This document shows positions 32,688-42,067 of a stretch of 64,000 nt of DNA, piece after piece (position 1 is the first letter of the stretch; each line of letters opens with the position of its first letter). A program made the translations under genes and the position numbers. Source of the stretch: Undibacterium sp. YM2 (GTDB lineage Bacteria > Pseudomonadota > Gammaproteobacteria > Burkholderiales > Burkholderiaceae_D); contig NZ_AP018441.1 of NCBI RefSeq assembly GCF_009937975.1, positions 3,844,001-3,908,000 of the forward strand. Direction: 5' to 3'. Below the pieces are notes generated by a model. The model was not told the DNA's origin. It ran no database searches and saw only the letters and a list, made by a program, of their open reading frames with translations.

Positions 32688-35561
32688 GTGATCATCGAAA
32701 AAAAATTGCTCTTCAACATACCCAGGCTGCTTGGCTTGTCTAGCTTGCTGATCAGTGCAAGTCTCCTCAGCGCTTGCGGTGGAGACAGTCAGCAAATCAG
32801 CCAATCCAACATTGCGTTACCTCCTCAAGAAGTCGCAACAGGAACGACAACACTGGATATGACTGTCCCTGTGTTGCCGCCTGATGTGGCTGCACAGGCG
32901 ACACAACCGACCTTTCATCTGGCTCCGGTTTTGCTTGATCCACCGACGGATATTGATGCGACTGACAGTAGCAGGTCGGCCCACATTCCAGCAGCGGCTC
33001 TGAGCATACCGCGAGAACTGCAAGCAGTGCGTGGGCGCGGTTTGACTGTCGGTGCAATTCGTTCCTTGCCACGACCACAGTTGGCGCCGCCACCTGCAGG
33101 TGAAAACGCACAGCCTATGGCAGGCACCTCTGTCGTTTCTACCTATACGCCTGCGCAAATCCGCGCTGCGTATAGTCTCCCTGCGCTCCCTGCCAGTACC
33201 AGTGGGTTGACTGCAAGCCAGGCTGCACAGCTTGGTGCAGGTCAGACGATTTATATTGTGAACGCAAATCACGATCCCAATATCGTTGCAGAACTGAACG
33301 CCTTTAATCAAAAGTTTGGTCTTCCCGCATGCACAGTAAAAAGCATTCCTGCAGGTACAGCTTTGCCATTGCCTGCAGCGTCAAGCAATGTTTGTGAATT
33401 TTCTGTCGTGTACAGCACCAGTGCTGGTGGAATGACCAGCACCACACCAGCATTCAACTCTGGCTGGGCGACGGAAATTGCGCTAGACGTGCAATGGGCA
33501 CATGCCACAGCGCCATTGGCCCGTATCATTCTGATTGAAGCTGCTGATTCTTCTATGAGCAACATGATAGGTGGAATCAAGCTGGCCAACGCCATGGGGC
33601 CAGGCATAGTATCCATGAGCTTCGGTGCAAATGAAGGAAGCTGGACAGCTGGGGTGGAAAGTACATTCACTACCGCCAAAATGACCTATCTGGCTGCAAC
33701 CGGCGATAACGGGCCAGCCGTTGAATGGCCTGCAGTTTCTCCCAATGTTGTTGCCGTTGGTGGCACCAGTCTCACCTACTCAGGTACAACACGCACGGAG
33801 GTGGCCTGGTCCAATACTGGAGGTGGAGTAAGTGCATACACGGCGACACCAAGCTATCAGAACAATACAGTGCCGGGTGTGGGTACACCTGCCCGCAGGA
33901 CGGTCGCTGACGTCTCCATGAACGCTGACCCGAACACTGGCCAGTACGTCGCCGTCATGACACCAGGAAGCAGTGTTGTAAACTGGGTCAGTGCAGGCGG
34001 CACCAGCCTGTCCACGCCCCAATGGGCCGGGGTGATTGCGATCGCCAACGCGACTTTGGCGCAGGCTGGCAAACCAGTTCTGGGTGCACCGCATGCTGTC
34101 CTGTATAACAAAATTGCGACAACTCCTGGCAGCTATGCCAGCAGTTTTGCCGATGTTGCGAAAGGCAGCAATGGCACTTGCGCAAGTTGCGTTGCCAAAA
34201 CCGGGCATGACCAACTGACCGGCCTTGGCACGCCCAATGTCACCAGCTTGTTAAGTACACTCGGCGGCACAGTCATTGCAACACCGCCAACCGTAACTTC
34301 GGCAAGCATCAGCGGGCAAGTTGGCACGGCATTGAGTTTTACCGTATCTGCAACAGCAGCTAATCCCCTCACCTATACCTTGAGCGGCAACCCGGCAGGC
34401 TTGAGCATCAGCAGCAGCGGCATTGTTAGCTGGGCCACGCCTGTAGCAGGTACATACACGGTGGTCGTTACTGCGCTGGATGCAAAAACGGGGCTGAGCG
34501 GTAAAGGCACTTATACAATCGTTATTTCTGCCCCTGTGCCACCAGCTATTTCTGCCACCACCATCAATGGAAAAGCAGGCACGGCGCTTTCCTTCAATAT
34601 AACGGCAACGTCTACCAATCCGCTGACCTATAGCATCACTGGTGCACCAAGCGGTATGACTGCTACTTCTGCGGGCGCTGCGACCTGGCCAACGCCAGTT
34701 GCAGGAACCTATTCAGTGACGGCAACTGCACTCGATGCAAAGACCGGATTGAGCAGCAAGGCTGTCTATACCGTTGTGATTGCTGCTGCAACACCTCCAG
34801 TCGTCACTGCAGCAACGATCAATGGAGTAGCAGCAACCGCACTGACTTTTAATGTAACCGCAACGTCTGGCAACGCAATGACTTTTAGCCTGACTGGTGC
34901 ACCTGCTGGAATGACTATGGGGTCAACAGGAACTGTAAGCTGGGCTTCTCCTGTTCTTGGCACGTATTCAGTCACCATCAATGCAACGGACAGCAAGACA
35001 GGCTTGACAGGCAAAGCTGTGTATACCGTCGTGATTGCTCAGCAACCTGCGCCTGCAGTAACTGCGGCGACGGTCAATGGAACCGTTGGTACTGCACTAT
35101 CCTACACCGTAGCAGTCAAAGCCTCGAATCCAGTCACCTATACACTGACTGGCGCACCTGCCGGACTGACTATCAGCAGTGCTGGCATTATCAACTGGGC
35201 TAGTCCTGTTGCAGGAAATTATGCTGTCACAGTGCTTGCGAAAGACAGCAAGACTGGCTTGAGCGGTCAGGCGGTCATCAGCATCAGCGTTGTGGCATCT
35301 GGCTTGAGTATCAGCGCACCGGCAATGACAGGCACTGCAGGCAAGGCGCTAACGGGTAGCATCACGATCAATGCACCCGGCGCGACCTCGATTTCCATCT
35401 CGATCACGGGCGCTCCTCTGGGCCTAGGATTTTCCATGAGTGGACTAAGCATTGCAACCAGCTGGGCAAGCCCTGTAAAAGGTAGCTACACCATGCTTAT
35501 TACTGTGACTGACAATCTTGGAAGAAAGGCGACTGCCAGCGTACCTATCACAATCAACTGA
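32688..35561 (+). CDS. S53 (sedolisin-type) lipoprotein peptidase with Ig-like repeats
   Basis: The protein (957 residues from the GTG at 32688) has a lipoprotein signal with lipobox LSAC (Cys30), a linker, and a sedolisin domain (about residues 150-530). Visible catalytic features are Glu263 and Asp267 (ATEIALDVQWA), Ser440 in GGTSLSTPQW and a C-terminal calcium site (FADVAKGSNG, then HDQLTGLGTPN). Five Ig-like repeats of about 80 residues follow to the end. GTG is chosen for its CGGAG site; ATGs upstream fall inside the riboswitch. It is probably a surface or released acid-type serine-carboxyl protease controlled by c-di-GMP, perhaps acting on biofilm matrix or host protein. Confidence 0.9.
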   Translation: MIIEKKLLFNIPRLLGLSSLLISASLLSACGGDSQQISQSNIALPPQEVATGTTTLDMTVPVLPPDVAAQATQPTFHLAPVLLDPPTDIDATDSSRSAHIPAAALSIPRELQAVRGRGLTVGAIRSLPRPQLAPPPAGENAQPMAGTSVVSTYTPAQIRAAYSLPALPASTSGLTASQAAQLGAGQTIYIVNANHDPNIVAELNAFNQKFGLPACTVKSIPAGTALPLPAASSNVCEFSVVYSTSAGGMTSTTPAFNSGWATEIALDVQWAHATAPLARIILIEAADSSMSNMIGGIKLANAMGPGIVSMSFGANEGSWTAGVESTFTTAKMTYLAATGDNGPAVEWPAVSPNVVAVGGTSLTYSGTTRTEVAWSNTGGGVSAYTATPSYQNNTVPGVGTPARRTVADVSMNADPNTGQYVAVMTPGSSVVNWVSAGGTSLSTPQWAGVIAIANATLAQAGKPVLGAPHAVLYNKIATTPGSYASSFADVAKGSNGTCASCVAKTGHDQLTGLGTPNVTSLLSTLGGTVIATPPTVTSASISGQVGTALSFTVSATAANPLTYTLSGNPAGLSISSSGIVSWATPVAGTYTVVVTALDAKTGLSGKGTYTIVISAPVPPAISATTINGKAGTALSFNITATSTNPLTYSITGAPSGMTATSAGAATWPTPVAGTYSVTATALDAKTGLSSKAVYTVVIAAATPPVVTAATINGVAATALTFNVTATSGNAMTFSLTGAPAGMTMGSTGTVSWASPVLGTYSVTINATDSKTGLTGKAVYTVVIAQQPAPAVTAATVNGTVGTALSYTVAVKASNPVTYTLTGAPAGLTISSAGIINWASPVAGNYAVTVLAKDSKTGLSGQAVISISVVASGLSISAPAMTGTAGKALTGSITINAPGATSISISITGAPLGLGFSMSGLSIATSWASPVKGSYTMLITVTDNLGRKATASVPITIN
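34280..35555 (+). repeat. five tandem Ig-like repeats inside the sedolisin gene
   Basis: Five copies of about 250 bases each encode modules with the pattern TINGxxGTAL...NPLTYxLTGAPAG...SW.SPV.GTY.V...DSKTGLSGKAVYTVVI. The first four are close to each other; the fifth is diverged and lacks the DxKTGL loop. They probably form a stalk or binding region. Copy number may vary between strains. Confidence 0.85.
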
Positions 35562-35603
35562 GACGATCAGTTGAGATAATCGCCTAAGACGATCAAGCAA
35601 ATA

Positions 35604-35634
35604 CAAAAGGCGGAGCATTGTGCTCCGCCTTTTG
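35604..35634. terminator. terminator between the sedolisin gene and the copper operon
   Basis: A perfect 14-bp stem (CAAAAGGCGGAGCA with its complement) closes a TTG loop, with A/T runs inside both stem ends. It sits between convergent genes and can serve both. Confidence 0.88.
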
Positions 35635-35679
35635 CACTCTGGCTTTGGACCTTTCTATTACCCGCAGCCATTTTCTTTC

Positions 35680-37101
35680 TTAATGCCCGCTATGACCTTG
35701 CGGCTTGCGAACCTGCACTTCAAGCTCCGGCATGACACGTGAGCCATGCTTCATGCCAGCATGCACATCAACAGGCTGAGCAGGCGGGCGCGGCGCTTCT
35801 GCCACGGGGCCGCCATATTCATAGGCTACCGTCCCCTTGGGGTGCCTGAACCAGCCAGGGTCTTTATAATCCCCCGGTTTCTGGTCCTTGCGCACCTTGA
35901 CTACGCTGAACATGCCGCCCATTTCCAGCCCGCCAAACGGCCCCTCGCCTGTCATCATGGGCAGGGTATTGTCAGGCAAGGGCATTTCCATAGCTCCCAT
36001 GTCGGCCATGCCCTTGTCCCCCATAGTCATGTAAGCGGGAATGAGCTTGTTGATCTTGTCTGCCACGTCCTTGTGATCAACACCTATCATCGACGGTACA
36101 TTATGGCCCATGGCATTCATGGTGTGATGGCTCTTGTGGCAGTGGAAGGACCAGTCACCTTCTTCATCGGCAACAAATTCCACCTGGCGCATCTGACCGA
36201 CGGCAATATCCGTCGTTACCTCTGGCCAGCGTGCAGTTCTTGGTACCGGGCCGCCATCCGTGCCTGTCACGGTGAATTCATGACCATGGATATGGATAGG
36301 GTGGTTGGTCATCGTCAGATTACCTACGCGTATCCTGACCCTGTCATTCTTGCGCACATTCAGGGTATCAATGCCGGGGAAGACGCGACTATTCCATGTC
36401 CACAAATTAAAATCTGTCATGGTCATGATATTAGGTTTGAATGCACCTGGCTCTATATCATAAGCACTGAGCAGGAAAATAAAGTCCCTGTCGACTTCAT
36501 CAATCTGCGGATGCTTGTTTTTGGGATGTGTAACCCATGAGCCCATCATGCCCATCGCCATCTGCGTCATTTCATCGGCATGCGGGTGGTACATGAAGGT
36601 ACCCGGGCGACGTGCGACAAATTCATAGACAAAGGTCTTGCCCGGCTGTATTGACGGCTGGGTCAGGCCGGATACGCCGTCCATGCCATTTGGCAGGCGC
36701 TGGCCATGCCAGTGTATGCTCGTATGTTCAGGCAAACGGTTGGTGACAAAGATGCGTACCCTGTCTCCCTCCACCACCTCTATCGTCGGCCCCGGGCTTT
36801 GGCCGTTATAACCCCATAGATGCGCTTTCATGCCGGGTGCCATTTCGCGCACGACTGGCTCTGCCACGAGATGGAATTCCTTGACACCATTATTCATGCG
36901 CCATGGTAGCGTCCAGCCATTCAGGGTCACTACCGGATTATATGGGCGGCCGTTCTTGGGCTGCAATGGTGGCATGGTATCCGGGCTGGTTTGTGTAACT
37001 GCGTCCGGCAAGGCTGCCAATGCCACTTTGCTGACTGTGCTTGCTGCCAGTGCGCCACCAGCGATGCTCGCCAATTTAAAAAAATCTCTTCTTGTACTCA
37101 T
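35680..37101 (-). CDS. Tat-exported multicopper oxidase
   Basis: The 473-residue protein has a twin-arginine signal (STRRDFFKL) and three cupredoxin-type regions. Copper-site motifs are HWHGQ, MYHPHADE, HPIHIHGHE and the type 1/3 cluster HCHKSHHTMNAMGH. Met/Gly-rich stretches near residues 370-410 (DMGAMEMP, GLEMGGMF) suit copper binding. It likely oxidises Cu(I) in the periplasm like CueO/CopA. It is the third gene of a minus-strand unit after a small metal-rich protein and a CusC-like factor, so a copper tolerance role is well supported by context. Confidence 0.92.
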   Translation of the reverse strand: MSTRRDFFKLASIAGGALAASTVSKVALAALPDAVTQTSPDTMPPLQPKNGRPYNPVVTLNGWTLPWRMNNGVKEFHLVAEPVVREMAPGMKAHLWGYNGQSPGPTIEVVEGDRVRIFVTNRLPEHTSIHWHGQRLPNGMDGVSGLTQPSIQPGKTFVYEFVARRPGTFMYHPHADEMTQMAMGMMGSWVTHPKNKHPQIDEVDRDFIFLLSAYDIEPGAFKPNIMTMTDFNLWTWNSRVFPGIDTLNVRKNDRVRIRVGNLTMTNHPIHIHGHEFTVTGTDGGPVPRTARWPEVTTDIAVGQMRQVEFVADEEGDWSFHCHKSHHTMNAMGHNVPSMIGVDHKDVADKINKLIPAYMTMGDKGMADMGAMEMPLPDNTLPMMTGEGPFGGLEMGGMFSVVKVRKDQKPGDYKDPGWFRHPKGTVAYEYGGPVAEAPRPPAQPVDVHAGMKHGSRVMPELEVQVRKPQGHSGH

Positions 37102-37126
37102 AATATTTCCTTCGCAGATCGTGTGA

Positions 37127-38536
37127 TCAATGCGCTGCTTCTGCCGTGGCAGTTGATTTAACGGGATTCAGATTACTTGCTGACGGGCGCCCCAGCAACT
37201 CAGCCTGCAAGGCCGCATCTGCCAACCAGAATTGTTGCTCTGCATTGATGGCAGCCAGCACGCTATTGATTTGTTCGCGACTGTCGGCCAGCAATTCAAA
37301 CACGCTGATGAACATGCCGTTGTAGCGCAACTGGTTTTCTACCGAGATGCGTTTGCGCAAAGGCAGTATCTCGTCGCGGTATTGGCGGGCGATATCATAC
37401 ATATTGCGATAGGCGGAATAGCTGACGCGCAGATGCGAACCCGCGTTATTCACCGTCGCCTGCAGGCGATAACTGGCGGCCAGGGTATTCGCATTCATGG
37501 CAGTTCTCTGCGCATCGCCCCAGTCAAATAGCGGCAATCTCAGGCTCACCTCAACACCACGTTTGATCTCGCCATGTCCCGCTGCATCAAAATTGGTATC
37601 GCGCCTGATACCCAGTTCGATATCGGTAAAGCTGCTAACCAGGCTCAAACCCTGGCGTGCTGCGGCGGCATCGAGCTCCTGTTTTGCCAGTTGTATGTCA
37701 AGACGGTTTTTGCTCGCTTGAGGACCCAGGCTTTCTGCGGCCAATGGTGTTGCTGGCAAATCTGGCAGACGCTCAGGTAACTTCAGTGTTTTTTCCTGTT
37801 CATCATTCAGACCCAGCAAGCGCACCAGCTCTTCACGGGTGGCGAGACTGGCATGGCGGGCAAAACTGAGCTGTGCCACCGCGTCAGCCTTGAAAGCCAA
37901 TTGGCGCGCTGCCTGCAAGCTATTGAAATTGCCCGCCTTGTGCATGCGCTCTGCCAGTATGGCACTGGCACCGGCCGCTTCACCAACTTGTCTGGCATAT
38001 TCCAGGCTCTGTTGTGCAGCGACTGCCTTGACCCAGGCAATACGCACCTGGCTAACACTGTCGATGACATCCAGGCTCAACTGCGTCTGTGCCTGTGCCA
38101 GGCTATGCTGTGCCATGGTCTGCCTTTGCGGCAGGCTCAGCAAGTCCATCAGGCCAAAACTCAGCAAACGACCCAGTTCCAGCTCACCTGACTGGCGGTT
38201 GCGTTCAAACGTAAAAAGCGGATTGGTGATGCGGGCGCTTTGCGCTGTGCTTGCGCCTGCAGCCTGATGCTGCGCCAGCATGGCTTGCAAGGCTGGACTA
38301 TTCAACAAGGCCAGTTGTACAGCAGCGTCTTGCGACAAAGGCTGTGTCAACAAGCTTGCTGCCTGATCCTGCATGTTTTTTTGTTGCTCAGGCTTGCTCG
38401 CCAGCGCCAGTTTGCCCTGGGTGTAAGCCGGATATTGCTGATTGAGTTTTTGCGTGCTTTGATCGATATCAAAACTGGCGCAGCCAGTCATCACCAGCAA
38501 TGCCGGTAACAGATATCGGTAATGTATGTGCGACAT
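37127..38536 (-). CDS. TolC/CusC-family outer membrane efflux lipoprotein
   Basis: The 469-residue protein has a lipoprotein signal (VMTGC, Cys19) and two repeats of the outer membrane efflux domain, with long Ala/Gln-rich coiled-coil stretches (residues 75-190 and 270-430) that build the periplasmic tunnel. Unlike a usual CusCBA set, no membrane fusion or RND pump gene is adjacent. It precedes a multicopper oxidase by 25 bases and follows a small metal-rich exported protein. It may serve a pump encoded elsewhere. Confidence 0.9.
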   Translation of the reverse strand: MSHIHYRYLLPALLVMTGCASFDIDQSTQKLNQQYPAYTQGKLALASKPEQQKNMQDQAASLLTQPLSQDAAVQLALLNSPALQAMLAQHQAAGASTAQSARITNPLFTFERNRQSGELELGRLLSFGLMDLLSLPQRQTMAQHSLAQAQTQLSLDVIDSVSQVRIAWVKAVAAQQSLEYARQVGEAAGASAILAERMHKAGNFNSLQAARQLAFKADAVAQLSFARHASLATREELVRLLGLNDEQEKTLKLPERLPDLPATPLAAESLGPQASKNRLDIQLAKQELDAAAARQGLSLVSSFTDIELGIRRDTNFDAAGHGEIKRGVEVSLRLPLFDWGDAQRTAMNANTLAASYRLQATVNNAGSHLRVSYSAYRNMYDIARQYRDEILPLRKRISVENQLRYNGMFISVFELLADSREQINSVLAAINAEQQFWLADAALQAELLGRPSASNLNPVKSTATAEAAH

Positions 38537-38621
38537 GAAGTCCTCGCGGTAAAAAATGTGTTCCCGTCAAATGGGGGAAGTATTCGTAACTTGGGCTACC
38601 CACGCATGTTGGGCTGAGCTT

Positions 38622-38722
38622 GTAGGTTGGGCTACGGTTTACCAGCCCAACACTCGGCCTCAACAAACGTTAACCTTATTCAAACGCCCAGTGTTGGGCT
38701 GATAAGGCGCAGCCCAACCTAC
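38622..38722. repeat. imperfect 36-bp inverted repeat (GTAGGTTGGGCT type)
   Basis: The arms 38622-38657 and 38687-38722 are nearly complementary over 36 bases, starting with GTAGGTTGGGCT and ending AGCCCAACCTAC, around a 29-base loop. A further half copy (TTGGGCTACC, GTTGGGCTGAG) lies just before at 38591-38618. The words match a dispersed intergenic repeat frequent in Proteobacteria. It lies between the first and second genes of the copper unit. Confidence 0.8.
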
Positions 38723-38737
38723 GAACAAACTAATTAT

Positions 38738-39112
38738 TCAGACGAGAACAGCCTTAGGAGGACGTTCCAGCATGCGTGCAGGCACGGATGCTGGCAACAG
38801 GACGGGCAGTACCTGGGCATCATCATGCGCAGGTACAAATGCAGAGATTGAAGGAGCAGGCATGAGCGCGATACCCATGCAACAAGGGGAAGAAGACTTG
38901 CAGTGATCGGCCACTTTGGCTTTCACAGCATCTGAACCATGATCGCTAGCCTTAGCAGTGGGCTGGCAATGTTCATTGCCACTGGCAACAGCAATACCAG
39001 CCTGGACAGACATATCCATGGCGCAGCCCAATTTACTGGCGACAGCAAAGCCCTGCAGGGGCAGCAGTACCAGTAACAGGCAAGCAATCAATAAACGCCA
39101 GGATTTTTTCAT
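38738..39112 (-). CDS. small exported metal-rich protein at the head of the copper unit
   Basis: The 124-residue protein has a signal peptide (KSWRLLIACLLLVLLPLQGFAVA) and a short mature chain with Cys, His and Met (GCAMDMS, EHCQ, DHCKSSSPCCMG). It resembles the small DUF2946/CopL-like proteins often found at copper loci of Betaproteobacteria. The Cys/Met pattern would suit Cu(I) binding in the periplasm. About 200 bases with an inverted repeat separate it from the CusC-like gene, so shared transcription is not certain. Confidence 0.7.
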   Translation of the reverse strand: MKKSWRLLIACLLLVLLPLQGFAVASKLGCAMDMSVQAGIAVASGNEHCQPTAKASDHGSDAVKAKVADHCKSSSPCCMGIALMPAPSISAFVPAHDDAQVLPVLLPASVPARMLERPPKAVLV

Positions 39113-39167
39113 GTGCCGAAGTTATCACAATTCGGGCTTTTCAACAAATGGCCAGCTCAAAGCCAGA

Positions 39168-39776
39168 TCAACCCAGCATTAAATTGAGCGCCAGCATCAG
39201 CATCACAATACCGACCAGGCTATCAAGCACCCGCCATGCCATAGGTTTGGCAAACCAGGGAGCGAGCAGGCGCGCACCAAAGCCCAGGGCCGCAAACCAG
39301 ATCGTCGCATTCAAGACGGCACCCACGGCAAACCAGTATTTGCCATTGCCTGGCTGCTGGCCACCTATGGCACCCAGCAACACCACCGTATCCAGATAAG
39401 TGTGGGGATTGAGCAAAGTCGCACCCAGCACTGCCAGTGCAGCCTTGTCAGCCGTCAGGCTCAACTCCCCGGCTTCAGCGACCAGGCTTTGCTGGCTGGC
39501 CGCCGCCCGCAGAGAGCGCACGCCATACCAGACCAAAAACGCGGCCCCGCCCCAACGGGCTATCGTCAGCAAGACTGGCTGGCTATTGATCATGCCACCT
39601 ATGCCCGCCACTCCGGCCAGTATCAGCAGCATTTCACACGCGATGCAGATCATTACTGTCAAACCCACATGCTGCTTGCGCAAACCCATGCGCAAGACGT
39701 GGGCATTTTGCGAACCAATTGCCATGATCAAACCCGCGCTCATGCCCATGCCCTTGAGTATAAAAGCCAACATCAT
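39168..39776 (-). CDS. argO: LysE/ArgO-family amino acid exporter
   Basis: The 202-residue membrane protein has six predicted hydrophobic segments and the LysE family start (MSAGLIMAIGSQNAHVLRMGL), in which IGSQNA is the signature, plus NPHTYLDTVVLLGAIG in the second half. This branch exports arginine or lysine. The ArgP-type regulator is encoded divergently 130 bases away, the standard pairing in which ArgP activates the exporter when arginine is high. Confidence 0.92.
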   Translation of the reverse strand: MMLAFILKGMGMSAGLIMAIGSQNAHVLRMGLRKQHVGLTVMICIACEMLLILAGVAGIGGMINSQPVLLTIARWGGAAFLVWYGVRSLRAAASQQSLVAEAGELSLTADKAALAVLGATLLNPHTYLDTVVLLGAIGGQQPGNGKYWFAVGAVLNATIWFAALGFGARLLAPWFAKPMAWRVLDSLVGIVMLMLALNLMLG

Positions 39777-39906
39777 CAGTCTCCCGTTTGTCGATGTAGT
39801 GATTGTGAGGAGAAAAAGGTTTAATATGAAGTTAATTTAAAATATTTACGAATTCATTAAAATTTCTTAATTTTCAAATTTAGTTCAATTGATCCACCAA
39901 TAAAAC

Positions 39907-40818
39907 ATGCAAACAAGACTAGACAGCCGCCAGTGCGAAGCCTTCCTCAGTGTCATTGACCATGGCAGCCTGGAACAGGCCGCGCAGGCCCTGAACCTGA
40001 CCAGTTCGGCCATTTCCCAGCGCATCAAGGCATTGGAAATGGAACTGGGCAATACCCTGCTGGTACGCAGCCGCCCCTGCCGCGCCACGACAGCCGGGCA
40101 AAAGCTGGTACAGCACTTGCGCCGGGTGGCAGAACTTGAACAGGATTTGCAAAGCGAATTTGCCGGTCAGCAAAGTGCTGCCATCAGCATTGCCCTGGGC
40201 GTCAATGCCGACAGTCTGGATAGTTGGCTACTGCCAGCCCTGGCAGAATTTTTGATCGCTGAAAATATCTTGCTTGAAGTGCTGATCGATGACCAGGATC
40301 ACACCCATGATTTATTGGAAAGCGGTATGGTGCTCGGCTGCCTCTCTGCAGAACAAAATGCCATGCGGGGTTGCCAGGCTGTGTCGCTGGGCTTCATGCG
40401 TTACCATCCGGTTGCCAGCAAAGAATACTGTCAGCGCTGGTTCCCGCAAGGGATGACACGCGAAGCTGCAAGACTGGCACCAGTGCTGACCTTCAATCGC
40501 AAAGACAAATTGCAAGCACAGATACTGCTAGAACATTTTGGGCTACAGGAACATGCCTATCCCACACACTATGTACCGGCAACAACGCCGTATAACCAGT
40601 CGATTTTACTGGGGCTGGGCTGGGGCGTAATTCCTGATGTCATGCTGAAAAATCTGGATCAGGACAAGCTGGTCAGACTTATGCCGCATCATCCTGTGGA
40701 TGTGGCCCTGTACTGGCACCACTGGAAAGTACAGACGCCCCGGCTGGCACGGCTGACAAATACCCTGGTCAGGCAAGCCCGGGGGAGCCTGCAGCAAGTC
40801 AGGGGGCCAGATAAATGA
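39907..40818 (+). CDS. argP: ArgP-type LysR regulator
   Basis: The 303-residue LysR protein begins with DSRQCEAFLSVIDHGSLEQAAQALNLTSSAISQRIKALE, the ArgP/IciA DNA-binding domain, followed by a substrate-binding domain. Its divergence from the LysE/ArgO exporter supports the assignment. ArgP senses lysine and arginine. The gene ends by overlapping the convergent diguanylate cyclase gene by 20 bases, with no room for a separate terminator. Confidence 0.92.
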   Translation: MQTRLDSRQCEAFLSVIDHGSLEQAAQALNLTSSAISQRIKALEMELGNTLLVRSRPCRATTAGQKLVQHLRRVAELEQDLQSEFAGQQSAAISIALGVNADSLDSWLLPALAEFLIAENILLEVLIDDQDHTHDLLESGMVLGCLSAEQNAMRGCQAVSLGFMRYHPVASKEYCQRWFPQGMTREAARLAPVLTFNRKDKLQAQILLEHFGLQEHAYPTHYVPATTPYNQSILLGLGWGVIPDVMLKNLDQDKLVRLMPHHPVDVALYWHHWKVQTPRLARLTNTLVRQARGSLQQVRGPDK

Positions 40819-42067
40819 CGGGTGCAGCCATGGGCTGTACCTGGTTGCGTCCCTGGGACTTGGCTTTGTACAGACATTCGTCAGCACGCTGCACCATGCT
40901 TTCCATATTATCGGCCGCCTGCAATTGAGCTACCCCAAAACTGGCGGTGATGTGTAGCATGTTGCCATTGGCCAGACGTATGGTCAGTTGATGTTCGACT
41001 TTCTGACGTATTCTTTCTGCGACTTCAAGTGCAGCCAGCAGGCTGGTCTCAGGCAAGACCATGATGAACTCTTCGCCGCCGTAGCGGACTATCCAATCGA
41101 CGTCAGTACGCAATTCATCGGCCAGGCATTGGGTAAAAGCAATGAGCACAGTGTCGCCTGCTGCATGCCCATACTCATCATTGATTTTCTTGAAAAAATC
41201 TATGTCGCAAAACACCAGCGACAAATGGCGCTGGTAACGTACGGCCCTCTGGATTTCTGCAGGCATGCGCTCATTGAACAAGAGGCGGTTATAACAACTG
41301 GTGAGACCATCGGTAATCGATAATTGCTTCAGGGTTTTCATCGCCGCTTCGAGCTGGCTGGTTCGCTCAGCGACCAGTGCATCCTGGTTGGCGATATGTT
41401 TTTGCAGACTGTCCTGCATGGTGTGAAAACCATCAACGACCAGGTCGATTTCGTTATATCCGTCCTCCGGTTTGCGTTTTAATTCCAGTTTGGTCGCGAG
41501 CTGGTTGGCTTGCAGGTTTTTGACAAAGTCCGCCAGTTGCCGCATCGGTTTTTCAAGATCACGACGCAATATCGCCACGACCGCCATAAAAATAAAAATC
41601 GACAGGATGATGACTTCGATAATGACGATAATAAAGCTGCGCAACAACTCCTTGCGCAAGATGGTCTTATCGACGACAAACTCTACCGTGCCCACTGTTT
41701 TGCTGGCATCTGCCGGGGCTGGGATGTTGAACTTCATGTGCTGCCCATTTCCGAGGCGATTGACATCACCACCAGTAAATTGCTGCCCGGTACTGGCCTT
41801 GATGGCCACATAAGAAATCGTTTTATTCTTCAAGATCAAATCGATTTGCTTTTGTATGGTTTGCGGCTCTATATCCCAGATGGCAACAGACAATAAAGGC
41901 AGATGCGCATGAGCCACGTCATCCACAGTCATTGTGAAGTTTTCTTCTATGGCGCGGTAATTGAGCCAGGCTTGCAGACTGCTGATACAGATCACGCACA
42001 GGATCACCCATTTGAAGACACGTCGTATCAACAAACTGGCTATCGGTTGCAGGACTTGCTTGCTCAT
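40799..42067 (-). CDS. membrane diguanylate cyclase (GGDEF)
   Basis: The 422-residue protein has two membrane segments (about residues 16-36 and 143-167) enclosing a periplasmic sensor region, a HAMP-like linker, a coiled coil (215-250) and a GGDEF domain with the active GGEEF at 330-334. The usual inhibitory RxxD site is shifted: Arg320 and Asp324 are four, not three, apart, so product inhibition may be weak. Its start overlaps the stop of a periplasmic binding-protein gene by 4 bases. That protein probably docks to the sensor region and controls c-di-GMP synthesis. The C-terminus overlaps argP by 20 bases. Confidence 0.92.
   Translation of the reverse strand: MSKQVLQPIASLLIRRVFKWVILCVICISSLQAWLNYRAIEENFTMTVDDVAHAHLPLLSVAIWDIEPQTIQKQIDLILKNKTISYVAIKASTGQQFTGGDVNRLGNGQHMKFNIPAPADASKTVGTVEFVVDKTILRKELLRSFIIVIIEVIILSIFIFMAVVAILRRDLEKPMRQLADFVKNLQANQLATKLELKRKPEDGYNEIDLVVDGFHTMQDSLQKHIANQDALVAERTSQLEAAMKTLKQLSITDGLTSCYNRLLFNERMPAEIQRAVRYQRHLSLVFCDIDFFKKINDEYGHAAGDTVLIAFTQCLADELRTDVDWIVRYGGEEFIMVLPETSLLAALEVAERIRQKVEHQLTIRLANGNMLHITASFGVAQLQAADNMESMVQRADECLYKAKSQGRNQVQPMAAPVIYLAP

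Noticed and set aside
34280..35555. Regular repeats considered as a CRISPR or minisatellite array
   Set aside because: The units are about 250 bases, in frame and encode Ig-like modules; no short spacers.
38469..38666. Short open frame across the inverted repeat before the CusC-like gene
   Set aside because: It overlaps the start of the CusC-like gene and the repeat arms; no coding support.
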